From Nakamurella deserti (GTDB lineage: Bacteria; Actinomycetota; Actinomycetes; Mycobacteriales; Nakamurellaceae): 64,000 nucleotides of DNA. The DNA lies in NCBI RefSeq assembly GCF_003260015.1, contig NZ_QCXS01000004.1, positions 1-64,000 of the forward strand. Reading direction: 5' to 3'. Position numbers and translations under genes: made by a program. Shown piece after piece: positions 26,454 through 34,821 of this stretch (positions are counted from its first letter, which is position 1; each line of letters starts with the position of its first letter). A model generated the notes under the pieces. It did not search any database. It was not told the origin of the DNA and worked only from the letters and a program-made list of their open reading frames with translations.

Positions 26454-26477
26454 CCTGTCAAACGGTTGTTCGTACAT
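26454..26477 (-). promoter_or_regulatory. Candidate IolR operator/-35, site D (iolB)
   Basis: Aligns over 24 nt with sites A and B (16 matches), keeping TGTCAA, TTGT and the closing ACAT. On the minus strand TTGACA faces iolB. It lies in the divergent region upstream of both iolB and the GntR gene, so it could also mediate autoregulation. Confidence 0.45.
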
Positions 26478-26557
26478 ACTGTCATCGGTGCGACATTGTC
26501 GCCATACTGGAACGGCCGGCCCGGGTACGTCGCCGGCGAGACCCGGAGGGTGCACCC

Positions 26558-27295
26558 ATGACCGACCTCGTGATCGACCTCGATCGTTCCAGCCCCATCC
26601 CGCTCTACTTCCAGGTCGCCCAGGAACTCGAGAAGGCCATCACCACCGGGCAACTCGGGCCCGGGGCGAAGCTGCCCAACGAGATCAGCCTCGCCGACAA
26701 CTTCGGGCTCAGCCGGCCCACCATGCGCCGCGCGATCCAGGAGCTGGTCGACAAGGGCCTGCTGGTGCGCAAGCGCGGGGTCGGCACCCAGGTCGTGCAC
26801 GGCGAGGTGAGCCGGCCGGTCGAGCTCACCAGCCTGTTCGACGACCTCAGCCGCAACGGCGCCGCGCCGCGCACGACGCTGCTCACCCGCGAGGTGATCC
26901 CGGCCGACGACCGGATGGCCGGGCAGCTGGACATCGCGCCCGGCAAGGCCATCCTGCACCTGCGCCGGCTGCGCTTCGCCAACGGCGAGCCGCTGGCCAT
27001 CATGGAGAATTTCCTCCCCGAGGACCTCGCCGACCTTCCCGAGAAGGACCTCGAGGAGCGCGGGCTCTACCAGATGATGCGCAGCCGGGGCATCCACATC
27101 CGGGTCGCCAAGCAGCGCATCGGTGCCCGCACCGGGACCACCGAGGAATGCCGGCTGCTGACCGAGCGCCGCAACAGCCCGCTGCTCACCATGGACCGCT
27201 CGACCTACGACGACTCCGGTCGCACGGTCGAATGGGGACACCACGTCTACCGCGCCAGCCAGTACTCGTTCGCGGTCACGCTCGTCGACCACTGA
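26558..27295 (+). CDS. iolR: GntR family (HutC/UTRA) regulator, probable IolR
   Basis: 245 residues. N-terminal GntR winged helix: P-L-Y-F-Q-V-A-Q-E-L (about 14-23), K-L-P-N-E-I-S-L-A-D-N-F-G-L-S-R-P-T-M-R-R-A-I (about 41-63), wing G-L-L-V-R-K-R-G-V-G-T; then a UTRA effector domain (about 90-240) with L-R-R-L-R-F-A-N-G-E-P-L-A-I. GGAGGG lies about 8 nt before the ATG. Divergence from iolB and the shared motif upstream of several iol units make it the likely inositol repressor; Corynebacterium IolR is also GntR type. Confidence 0.85.
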   Translation: MTDLVIDLDRSSPIPLYFQVAQELEKAITTGQLGPGAKLPNEISLADNFGLSRPTMRRAIQELVDKGLLVRKRGVGTQVVHGEVSRPVELTSLFDDLSRNGAAPRTTLLTREVIPADDRMAGQLDIAPGKAILHLRRLRFANGEPLAIMENFLPEDLADLPEKDLEERGLYQMMRSRGIHIRVAKQRIGARTGTTEECRLLTERRNSPLLTMDRSTYDDSGRTVEWGHHVYRASQYSFAVTLVDH

Positions 27296-27319
27296 GCGGT
27301 CGCCGTCCTTCCTCGCCCG

Positions 27320-28219
27320 GTGACGTCCTCGCCGCGGCTGTCGGCTGCCCGCGCCGGCGTCCTGATGGCCGTCGCGTCGATGAGCTGCGTGCAGATCGGG
27401 CTGGCCGCCTCCGTCGGACTGTTCGACCGGCTCGGCGCCGCCGGCACGGCGTGGCTGCGGCTGGCCTGGGCCGGGGTGCTGCTGTTGGTGCTGGTGCGGC
27501 CGTGGCGGGTGCGGATCAGCCGGTCGTCGCTGCTGGTCTGTGTCGCGCTCGGCGTGGTCACCGCCGGGCTGACGGTGCTGTTCATGGCGGCGGTGCAGCG
27601 GTTGCCGCTGGGGACGGCCAGCGCACTGGAGTTCCTCGGCCCGCTCGGCGTCGCGGTGGTCCGCGGCCGGGCCGCCGGCCGGTGGTGGGCACTGGTGGCG
27701 GCGGTCGGGGTGCTGGCGTTGACCGAGCCCTGGCACGGTGACGCCGACCTGGTCGGAGTGCTGCTCGCGCTCGGTGCGGCGGTCTGCTGGGCCGGCTACA
27801 TCCTGTTGACCCAGCGTGCCGGCGACGAGGTGAGCGGGCTGAACGCACTGGCGATCTCGATGCCGGTGGCCGGGCTCGCCGCGACGCTGGTGATCGCACC
27901 CGGTACGGCCGGCCGGCTGGACGGCGGGCTCGTCCTGGCCGGCCTCGGTCTGGCGCTGCTGCTGCCGGTCGTCCCGTTCAGCCTGGAGCTGCTGGCGCTG
28001 CGCCGACTCAGCGCCGCGTCGTTCGGCACCCTGATGAGCCTCGAACCCGCCCTCGCCGTGGTGGTGGGACTCGTCGCGCTGCGACAGGTACCGGGCTGGG
28101 TGCCGCTGATCGGCGTCCTGCTCGTGGTGGCCGCCGGGATCGGTGCCGAACGCACCGGGGCCCGCCCCGAACCGGCCGCCGGCGACCTCCCGGTGGTGGA
28201 GCCGCCACGGTCCCCGTGA
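27320..28219 (+). CDS. EamA family transporter (RhtA-like exporter)
   Basis: 299 residues from a GTG, about ten hydrophobic segments in two EamA repeats (about 12-130 and 150-285). Segments such as [15 protein letters not shown] and the late [13 protein letters not shown] are characteristic of RhtA-type amino-acid/metabolite exporters. It begins 24 nt after the GntR gene and may be in its transcript. Substrate unknown. Confidence 0.85.
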   Translation: MTSSPRLSAARAGVLMAVASMSCVQIGLAASVGLFDRLGAAGTAWLRLAWAGVLLLVLVRPWRVRISRSSLLVCVALGVVTAGLTVLFMAAVQRLPLGTASALEFLGPLGVAVVRGRAAGRWWALVAAVGVLALTEPWHGDADLVGVLLALGAAVCWAGYILLTQRAGDEVSGLNALAISMPVAGLAATLVIAPGTAGRLDGGLVLAGLGLALLLPVVPFSLELLALRRLSAASFGTLMSLEPALAVVVGLVALRQVPGWVPLIGVLLVVAAGIGAERTGARPEPAAGDLPVVEPPRSP

Positions 28220-28336
28220 CCACGCGGGGCCGGCGGTGCCGCGCTCCGCGGCGGCGCCGGATCTCCGGTGCGGCTCACCCCGGTCCGTACGATCGGACCG
28301 CGGGCCGGTGGCCTGACCGAGATGGAGGAGACTGCC

Positions 28337-29983
28337 GTGTCCGGCGCTCGTGCGGTGCTGTGGCAGGCGTTCGTCGGCCAGCGGCGGTGGGGACTCGGGG
28401 CCGCCGGCCTGTTGATGATCTGGCAGATCTGTGAGGCGTCGGTCCCGCTGCTGATCGGCGCCGTCGTGGACGGGCCCGTCCGCACCGGCGACGGAGCGGG
28501 GATGGCGCTGGCCGTCGGCGCCCTCGCGGTGGTGTTCGGCGTGTTGACCAGTGCCGGCCGGTTCGGCGGCCGCTGGCAGGTGGCGGCGGTGCAACGGGCC
28601 GCGCACGCGGCCCGGGTCGTGCTCACCACGCACGTCCTGGTGCCCCGCGCGGGGCGGGTCCCCCGCCGCCGGACCGGGGTGCTGCTCTCCGTGGCCTCCG
28701 AGGACGCCCACCGGGTCGGTGACATCAACGGCGTGCTGCCGGCGCTGGCCGGGGCGCTCGCCTCCCTGACGGTGGCCGCCGTCGCGCTGCTGGCCATCTC
28801 GGTGCCGCTGGGCCTGATGGTGCTGCTGGGCATCCCGCCGCTGCTGCTGGTGCTGCACCTGCTGGGCAAGCCGCTGGAGCGCCGCTCGGGCGCCGAGCAG
28901 GCCGGGGCCGCCGAGGCGACCACCATCGCCACCGACATGCTCACCGGCCTGCGGGTGCTCAAGGGAGTCGGCGGCGAGGCGCCCGCCCTGGCCCGCTACC
29001 GGGCCGCCAGCCGGCGGTCGCTCGCCGCGACGCTGCGGGCGGCCCACGCCGAGTCGATCGTGGTGGGGGCGACGATCACCCTGACCGCCTCGTTCCTGGC
29101 CGCGGTGGCCCTGGTCGGGGGCCGGTTCGCCGCCGAGCGACGCATCGACGTCGGGCAGCTCATCGCCGCCGTCGGGCTCGCCCAGTTCCTCATCGGCCCG
29201 TTCAACCAGCTGGGCTACGCCGGCGCGCGGTGGGCGAAGGCGCGCGCCTCCGCCGTGCGCGTCGCCGACGTGCTCGCCGACGCCCCGGCCACCGACGCGA
29301 CACCGTTGCCGCCGGAGCCGGCCCACCGGGGGCTGACCGTGCGCCGGCCCGGCTTCGAGCTGCACGTCCGGCCGGCCGAGACGGTGGGGTTGGCCGCCTC
29401 CCCCGACGTGTCCACCGCGCTGGTCGACCTGCTGGCCACCCGGGACGCCGACGACGTGGCGGTGGTCTGGAACGGCACCCGGCTGACCTCCCCGGCCGCG
29501 GCGGCGGGCGTGATCGTCGACCGGCACGACTCGCAGCTGTTCCAGCAGAGCCTGCGCGACAACCTGATCACCACCCCGGCGTCGGCCCAGCGGATCGACG
29601 CGGCCCTGACCGCCGCCGACGCCGGGCAGGTCGCCGCCACCCTGCCCGACGGCCTGGACACGGTGCTGCAGGAGCGCGGGCGGTCGCTGTCCGGAGGCCA
29701 GCGGCAGCGGGTCGCGCTGGCCCGCGCCCTCGCCGCCGATCCGGACGTCCTCGTGCTGCACGACCCGACGACCGCGGTCGACACCGCCACCGAGGAGCGC
29801 ATCGCCGCCCGCCTGACGGGCATGCGTTCCGGCCGGGGAACCCTGCTCGTCACCACCAGCCCCGCCCTGCTGGCCCGTTGCGACCGGGTCGTGTTCATCG
29901 ACGCCGCCGGCCGCGCCGCCCACGGCACCCACACCGAGCTGCTGCACGGCGAGCGGACGTACCGCGAGATGGTGCTCGGATGA
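28337..29983 (+). CDS. Heterodimeric ABC exporter subunit with degenerate ATP site
   Basis: 548 residues if started at the GTG with GGAGGAG about 6 nt upstream (a longer start at 28268 is possible). An exporter-type membrane domain (about 10-310) is followed by a nucleotide-binding domain. The Walker A position reads G-L-A-A-S-P-D-V-S-T-A-L (about 351-362), without the G-K-[ST] lysine; Walker B reads V-L-V-L-H-D-P (471-477), lacking the normal Asp and Glu; but the signature L-S-G-G-Q-R-Q-R (451-458) is intact. Its stop overlaps the start of the next subunit. It cannot bind ATP normally on its own. Confidence 0.88.
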   Translation: MSGARAVLWQAFVGQRRWGLGAAGLLMIWQICEASVPLLIGAVVDGPVRTGDGAGMALAVGALAVVFGVLTSAGRFGGRWQVAAVQRAAHAARVVLTTHVLVPRAGRVPRRRTGVLLSVASEDAHRVGDINGVLPALAGALASLTVAAVALLAISVPLGLMVLLGIPPLLLVLHLLGKPLERRSGAEQAGAAEATTIATDMLTGLRVLKGVGGEAPALARYRAASRRSLAATLRAAHAESIVVGATITLTASFLAAVALVGGRFAAERRIDVGQLIAAVGLAQFLIGPFNQLGYAGARWAKARASAVRVADVLADAPATDATPLPPEPAHRGLTVRRPGFELHVRPAETVGLAASPDVSTALVDLLATRDADDVAVVWNGTRLTSPAAAAGVIVDRHDSQLFQQSLRDNLITTPASAQRIDAALTAADAGQVAATLPDGLDTVLQERGRSLSGGQRQRVALARALAADPDVLVLHDPTTAVDTATEERIAARLTGMRSGRGTLLVTTSPALLARCDRVVFIDAAGRAAHGTHTELLHGERTYREMVLG

Positions 29984-31746
29984 CGGCCGGCACCGAGCTG
30001 CACCTGCCGACCGCGACCACCCGGGACGCCTGGCGCACGGTCCGGGCGCTGCTCCGGCCGCGCCAGGGCCGGGCCCTGGCCACCCTGGTCCTGCTCACCG
30101 TGGCGAACGCGGTGGCGCTGCTGGCGCCGCCGCTGGTCGGGCACATCGTGGACCTGGTGCTGGCCGGCGAACCGGCGTCGGCGATCACCGTCCCGGCGGC
30201 GCTGCTGCTCGCCGTCGCCCTCGGCCAGGGCGTGTTCGGGACCCTCGGCGCGGTGCTCGTCGCCCACGTCGGCGAGGAGTCGCTGGCCGAGCTGCGCGAG
30301 ACGGTGATGGCGCGGGCACTGCAGCTGCCCCTGGCGCGGATCGAGCGTGGCGGCACCGGCGACCTCGTCGCCAGGGTCAGCGGCGACGTCGCGGTGCTCG
30401 CCGGCGTGACCCGGGTCGTCGTGCCGGCGGTGACGGGGTCGGCGTTGACCGTCGGCCTGACCTTCGTCGGGCTCGCCGCGCTGGACTGGCGGTTCGCGCT
30501 GGCCGGGCTGCTGGCGGTGCCGATCCAACTCGACGCGCTGCGCTGGTACCTGCGGCGGTCCGGACCGGTGTACGCGGCCGAGCGGGTCGCCGAGGGCGCC
30601 CGTACCCAGCAGCTGCTCGACTCCCTCGGCGGCGTGCAGACGGTGCACGCCTTCGGCCTGGCCGACCAGCACGTCGGCGCGGTGACCCGGACGTCGCAGC
30701 AGGCCGTGGATCTCGCGCTGCGGGCGGCCCGGATGGCCAGCATCTTCTTCGGCCGGCTCAACTACGCCGAGTTCGTCGGGATGGCCGCCATCCTCACCGC
30801 CGGGTTCTGGATGGTCGACAGCGGTGCGGCCACGGTCGGCACCGCGACGGCGGCGGCGCTGTACTTCCACCGGCTCTTCGACCCGATCAACACCCTGCTG
30901 GCCCTGTTCGACGAGGCCCAGCAGGGGCTGGCCGGCCTCGCCCGGCTGGTCGGCGTCATCCGGACGCCGCTGCCCCCGCCGCCGGCCGCACCGGCGGCGC
31001 CGGTCGACGGCAGCCTCACCGTGGACGGCGTCGAGTTCGGCTACGCACCGGGATCGTCGGCCGTGCGGGGCGTCTCGCTCACCGTCGCCGACGGCGAGCA
31101 CGTGGCGCTGGTGGGGGCGAGCGGCGCCGGGAAGACCACGCTGGCGAAGCTGATCGCCGGTGTGCACCCCGTCCGGGGCGGCCGGGTGCTGCTCGGCGGG
31201 GTCGCCCTCGACCAGATCGAGCCGCACCTGCTCCGGGCGTCGGTGGCGCTGATCTCCCAGGAGAGCTACGTGTTCGCCGGCTCGCTGGCCGACGACCTCC
31301 GGCTGGCGGCCCCGACGGCGACCGACGCCGCGCTGGACGACGCGTTGCGCCGGGTCGGCGCCGGCGACTGGTTCGACCGGCTGCCCGACGGGCTGGCCAC
31401 CGCCGTCGGCGAGGGCGGGACGCCGCTGACCGCCGCGCAGTCCCAGCAGCTCGCGTTGGCGCGGCTCATCCTGGCCGATCCGCGGATGGCCATCCTCGAC
31501 GAGGCGACCGCCGACGCCGGCAGCGCCGGGGCCCGCCGGCTGGACGCGGCGGCGGTCGAGGCCCTGCGCGGACGCACCGCGTTGATCGTCGCCCACCGGC
31601 TGTCACAGGCGGTGACGGCCGACCGCATCGTGGTGATGGACGACGGCCGGATCGTCGAGACGGGAACCCACGACGCCCTGATCACCACGGGTGGGCCGTA
31701 TGCGGCGCTGTGGTCGTCGTGGTCACGGGCCCGGCGGGTGGACTGA
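29980..31746 (+). CDS. Heterodimeric ABC exporter subunit with intact Walker motifs
   Basis: 588 residues, starting in an ATGA overlap with the previous gene. Membrane domain about 20-320, then the nucleotide-binding domain: Walker A G-A-S-G-A-G-K-T-T (379-387), Q-loop L-I-S-Q-E-S-Y, Walker B M-A-I-L-D-E-A (503-509), switch His539. The signature is degenerate: L-T-A-A-Q-S (483-488) instead of L-S-G-G-Q. The pair thus makes one complete ATP site from this Walker A and the partner's signature. Substrate unknown; such exporters move drugs, lipids, peptides or siderophores. Confidence 0.9.
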   Translation: MTAGTELHLPTATTRDAWRTVRALLRPRQGRALATLVLLTVANAVALLAPPLVGHIVDLVLAGEPASAITVPAALLLAVALGQGVFGTLGAVLVAHVGEESLAELRETVMARALQLPLARIERGGTGDLVARVSGDVAVLAGVTRVVVPAVTGSALTVGLTFVGLAALDWRFALAGLLAVPIQLDALRWYLRRSGPVYAAERVAEGARTQQLLDSLGGVQTVHAFGLADQHVGAVTRTSQQAVDLALRAARMASIFFGRLNYAEFVGMAAILTAGFWMVDSGAATVGTATAAALYFHRLFDPINTLLALFDEAQQGLAGLARLVGVIRTPLPPPPAAPAAPVDGSLTVDGVEFGYAPGSSAVRGVSLTVADGEHVALVGASGAGKTTLAKLIAGVHPVRGGRVLLGGVALDQIEPHLLRASVALISQESYVFAGSLADDLRLAAPTATDAALDDALRRVGAGDWFDRLPDGLATAVGEGGTPLTAAQSQQLALARLILADPRMAILDEATADAGSAGARRLDAAAVEALRGRTALIVAHRLSQAVTADRIVVMDDGRIVETGTHDALITTGGPYAALWSSWSRARRVD

Positions 31747-31760
31747 CCGCGTTTGTGCAG

Positions 31761-31783
31761 ATGTCAGAACAAAGCTTGACATC
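31761..31783 (+). promoter_or_regulatory. Candidate IolR operator/-35, site C (tautomerase-MFS unit)
   Basis: ATGTCAGAACAAAGCTTGAC followed by ATC: the reverse complement matches sites A and B except for one fewer T in the run. TTGACA faces rightward toward the tautomerase and MFS genes. It includes TGTCAGAACA, nine of ten positions of the recalled KGWCHTRACA consensus. Confidence 0.5.
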
Positions 31784-31868
31784 CGCCGCCGGCGTCCGAC
31801 AGGGTTGACGCACCGGGCGACGACGTCGGTGGATCCGCCTCCGGACACTCCGCCCGCGAGGAGATGCG

Positions 31869-32258
31869 ATGCCACTCGTCCGGATCGACCTGCAGGCCGG
31901 CCGCACCCCGGCCGAGGTGCGCCGCCTCGCCGACGTCGTGCAGGACGTGATGCTCGAGGTCTTCGCCGCCCCGCCCGGCGACCGGTACCAGATCGTCACC
32001 GAACACCCGCCCGGCCGGATCATCGTCGAGGACTCGGGCCTGGGTCTGGAGCGGACCGACGGGATCACCGTGGTGCAGATCGTCCAGCAGGGCCGCGACC
32101 GCGCACAGAAGGAGCGGGCCTACGCTGCCCTGGCGCAACGGCTGGAATCCGAGTGCGGCGTCCGCCCCGCCGACCTCATCGTCTCGGTCACCGGCAACAG
32201 CCGCGAGGACTGGTCGTTCGGTCTCGGCCGTGCGCAGTTCCTCACCGGGGAGCTCTGA
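31869..32258 (+). CDS. Tautomerase family protein
   Basis: 129 residues. It begins M-P-L-V-R-I-D-L, with the Pro that becomes the catalytic N-terminal base after Met removal in 4-oxalocrotonate tautomerase relatives. The length and the ending N-S-R-E-D-W-S-F-G match longer bacterial tautomerases seen in sugar and aromatic catabolic loci. GAGGAG precedes the ATG. It lies behind candidate site C and 47 nt before the MFS gene, so it may tautomerise a keto intermediate of cyclitol breakdown. Confidence 0.82.
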   Translation: MPLVRIDLQAGRTPAEVRRLADVVQDVMLEVFAAPPGDRYQIVTEHPPGRIIVEDSGLGLERTDGITVVQIVQQGRDRAQKERAYAALAQRLESECGVRPADLIVSVTGNSREDWSFGLGRAQFLTGEL

Positions 32259-32305
32259 CCCCCGCGGGGCCCCACCCGTACCTGACTCGAGAACCCGAGG
32301 CACCG

Positions 32306-33697
32306 ATGGACCGCCGCCGCCGCGCGACCGCGTTGCTCGTCGCCGGCACGTTCTTCATGGAGAACCTCGACGGCACCATCATCGCCACCGCGGCACCGGC
32401 GATGGCGCGGGCGTTCGGCGTGCAGTCCAGCGACATCGGCATCGCCATCACGGCGTACCTGCTGACCATGGCGGCGCTGATCCCACTGAGCGGCTGGATC
32501 GCGCACCGCTTCGGGGTCCGCCGGGTGTTCCTCACCGCGATCACCGTGTTCACCGTCGCGTCGGCGCTGTGTGCGGCCGCACCCACCCTGCCGATGCTGG
32601 TCGCCGCCCGGGTGCTGCAGGGGGTGGGCGCGGCCATGATGGTGCCGGTCGGACGGCTGGCGGTCCTCACCGGCATCGACCGGAGCGAGGTGATCCGGGC
32701 CATCGCGCTGCTCACCTGGCCGGCCCTCGTCGCTCCGGTCATCGCGCCGGCGCTCGGCGGCTTCTTCGCCACCTACCTCGGCTGGGAATGGATCTTCCTG
32801 GTCAACGTGCCGCTCGGGGCGGTGGCGTTCGTGGTGGCGCTGCGGGTGGTGCCGACCGGGGATGGCGTCCGGCCCGCGGGCCTGGACTGGTGGGGGCTGG
32901 TGCTGACCTGCACCGCCGTCGCCGCGCTCGTCACCACCGCCGACCTGCTCGCGGCCGAGGCCGACCGCCGGGGGCTCACCGCGGCGTTGGGCGCGGCCGG
33001 CGTGGTGCTGCTGGTGCTGGCGGTGCGGCACCTGCTGCGCGCCCCGCACCCGCTGCTGGACCTGACCCTGCTGCGGATCCGCACGTTCCGGGTGCCGCAC
33101 GGCAGCGGCGGCCTGTACCGGCTGACCATCAGCGCGGTGCCGTTCCTGCTGCCGCTGATGTTCCAGGACGCGTTCGGGTGGTCGGCGGTCCAGGCCGGGT
33201 CGATGGTGCTGTTCGTGTTCCTCGGCAACGTCGCGATCAAACCGGCGACGACCTGGATGCTGCGCACCTTCGGCTTCCGCCGGGTGCTGGTGGCGGCCAC
33301 CAGCGGCGCCGCGCTGAGCATGGTGCTGGCCGGTTCGCTGACCGCCGGGATGCCGCTCTGGCTGGTCGCGGCGGCGCTGACCTTCGGCGGCGTGGCCCGC
33401 TCGATCGGCTTCACCGCCTACGCCACCATCACCTTCGCCGACATCGACGCCCCCCGGGTGTCACAGGCCAACACGCTCTCGGCGACCATCCAGCAGATCG
33501 CCGCCGGCTTCGGGGTCGCCGTCGGGGCGGTCGCGCTCCGGCTCGGGGACGCGGTGACGGGCACCGGGGGGGACCCCGCCGCCGTCGGCCCGTACCGCTT
33601 CGCCTTCTTCGTCCTGGCGGCGCTGACCGTGATCGCGGTGGTCGACGCCGTCCGGCTGGACCCGGCCGCCGGGTCGTCGCTGCGGCCGGTGCGCTGA
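32306..33697 (+). CDS. MFS transporter, DHA2-like (14-helix type)
   Basis: 463 residues. Motif C-like and A-like segments are visible: N-L-D-G-T-I-I-A-T-A-A-P near 20-31, S-G-W-I-A-H-R-F-G-V-R-R near 62-73, and R-V-L-Q-G-V-G-A-A-M-M-V-P-V-G-R (about 103-118). About 13-14 hydrophobic segments indicate a DHA2-type drug/metabolite:proton antiporter. It follows the tautomerase gene behind a candidate iol regulator site, so export of a pathway intermediate is possible. Confidence 0.88.
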   Translation: MDRRRRATALLVAGTFFMENLDGTIIATAAPAMARAFGVQSSDIGIAITAYLLTMAALIPLSGWIAHRFGVRRVFLTAITVFTVASALCAAAPTLPMLVAARVLQGVGAAMMVPVGRLAVLTGIDRSEVIRAIALLTWPALVAPVIAPALGGFFATYLGWEWIFLVNVPLGAVAFVVALRVVPTGDGVRPAGLDWWGLVLTCTAVAALVTTADLLAAEADRRGLTAALGAAGVVLLVLAVRHLLRAPHPLLDLTLLRIRTFRVPHGSGGLYRLTISAVPFLLPLMFQDAFGWSAVQAGSMVLFVFLGNVAIKPATTWMLRTFGFRRVLVAATSGAALSMVLAGSLTAGMPLWLVAAALTFGGVARSIGFTAYATITFADIDAPRVSQANTLSATIQQIAAGFGVAVGAVALRLGDAVTGTGGDPAAVGPYRFAFFVLAALTVIAVVDAVRLDPAAGSSLRPVR

Positions 33698-33723
33698 GCT
33701 CTCGTACCCCCGCACCCGAGGCG

Positions 33724-33739
33724 CCTAGAACGTTCTAGG
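33724..33739. promoter_or_regulatory. Perfect 16-bp palindrome, LacI-type operator candidate
   Basis: CCTAGAACGTTCTAGG is perfectly self-complementary with a central CpG (AACGTT), the form of LacI-family operators. It lies 84 nt upstream of the second inositol-dehydrogenase-like gene, and TAGCGT (33750-33755) eleven nt downstream could be its -10, so binding would block transcription. Confidence 0.6.
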
Positions 33740-33822
33740 ACGTCGGTGCTAGCGTGAGCTCCGCAGCCGGTCGTCGTGTCGCCGCCCGGCCCCACCCGCC
33801 ACCCACTCACAGGAGAGTGCCC

Positions 33823-34821
33823 ATGACGCAACGGATCGGCATCATCGGCGCGGGCATCATGGGGGCCGACCACGCCCGCACGGTGCACCGCTTCGTCAGC
33901 GGCGCCACCGTCGAACTGCTCGCCGACCTCGATGCGGACCGGGTGACCGCCGCCGCCGACGCGGTCGGGGCCCGGGCGACCGTCGATCCGCTCGCCGTCA
34001 TCGCCGATCCCGCGGTCGACGCCGTCCTCATCGCCTCCCACGACTCGACCCACGCCGCCCTCGTCCGCGCCTGCCTGGACGCCGGGAAGCCGGTGCTCTG
34101 CGAGAAGCCGCTGGCACCGACGCTGGGCGAGTGCCTGGACGTGGTCGCGGCCGAGAAGGCCGTGGTGGGCGACGGTCCCGGCCTGGTCACCCTCGGCTTC
34201 ATGCGCCGCTTCGACCCGGGGTACGTGCAGATGCGCCGGGACATCGTCGACGGGGCGATCGGCCGGCCGCTCATCGTGCACTCGGTCGGCCGTGGGGTCA
34301 CGTCCGGTCCAGGGGCCGACGACGAGCTGCTCATCACCGGATCGGCGGTGCACGACTTCGACATCGTGCCCTGGCTGCTCGGGTCGCCGGTCGTCGAGGT
34401 CAGCTGGCACGCCCCGGCGCCGAGTTCGCTGGCCGGCTTCCAGGACCCGCAGATGATGCTGCTGCGCACCCAGGACGGCGCGCTGAGCACGGTGGAGAAC
34501 TTCCTCAACGCCCGGTACGGCTACGACATCCGCTGCGAGGTCGTCGGTGAAACCGGCAGTCTCACGTTGGCCGAGCCGGCCCGGGTGGTCCGCGACCGCG
34601 AGCTGTCGCACGGCATCGGCTACGCCCGGGACTGGCGGCCGAGGTTCGCCGACGCCTACCGGCTGGAGCTGCAGGCGTGGGTCGACGGCCTCGACACCGG
34701 CACCCCGACCACGCTGGCCACCGCGGCCGACGGGCTCCAGGCCAGTGCCGTCGCCACCGCGGTGATCACCTCGATGCGTGAGGGCGGCCGGACCGTGCGC
34801 GTCACCACGGACGTCCGGTGA
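33823..34821 (+). CDS. Gfo/Idh/MocA oxidoreductase, inositol 2-dehydrogenase-like (second copy)
   Basis: 332 residues. Rossmann start I-G-I-I-G-A-G-I-M-G-A-D-H-A (4-17), C-E-K-P-L (about 93-97), G-F-M-R-R-F-D-P-G-Y and G-S-A-V-H-D-F-D-I-V with the catalytic His, the same layout as iolG at 12879-13883. AGGAGAG lies 5 nt before the ATG. It may oxidise another inositol stereoisomer or an inosose. It overlaps the next dehydrogenase gene by 4 nt and sits behind a palindromic operator candidate. Confidence 0.87.
   Translation: MTQRIGIIGAGIMGADHARTVHRFVSGATVELLADLDADRVTAAADAVGARATVDPLAVIADPAVDAVLIASHDSTHAALVRACLDAGKPVLCEKPLAPTLGECLDVVAAEKAVVGDGPGLVTLGFMRRFDPGYVQMRRDIVDGAIGRPLIVHSVGRGVTSGPGADDELLITGSAVHDFDIVPWLLGSPVVEVSWHAPAPSSLAGFQDPQMMLLRTQDGALSTVENFLNARYGYDIRCEVVGETGSLTLAEPARVVRDRELSHGIGYARDWRPRFADAYRLELQAWVDGLDTGTPTTLATAADGLQASAVATAVITSMREGGRTVRVTTDVR

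Noticed and set aside
26231-29947. A 1238-codon leftward open frame opposite the GntR, EamA and ABC genes
   Set aside because: Low-complexity Gln/Arg/Gly/Pro translation antisense to clear genes; no start signal.
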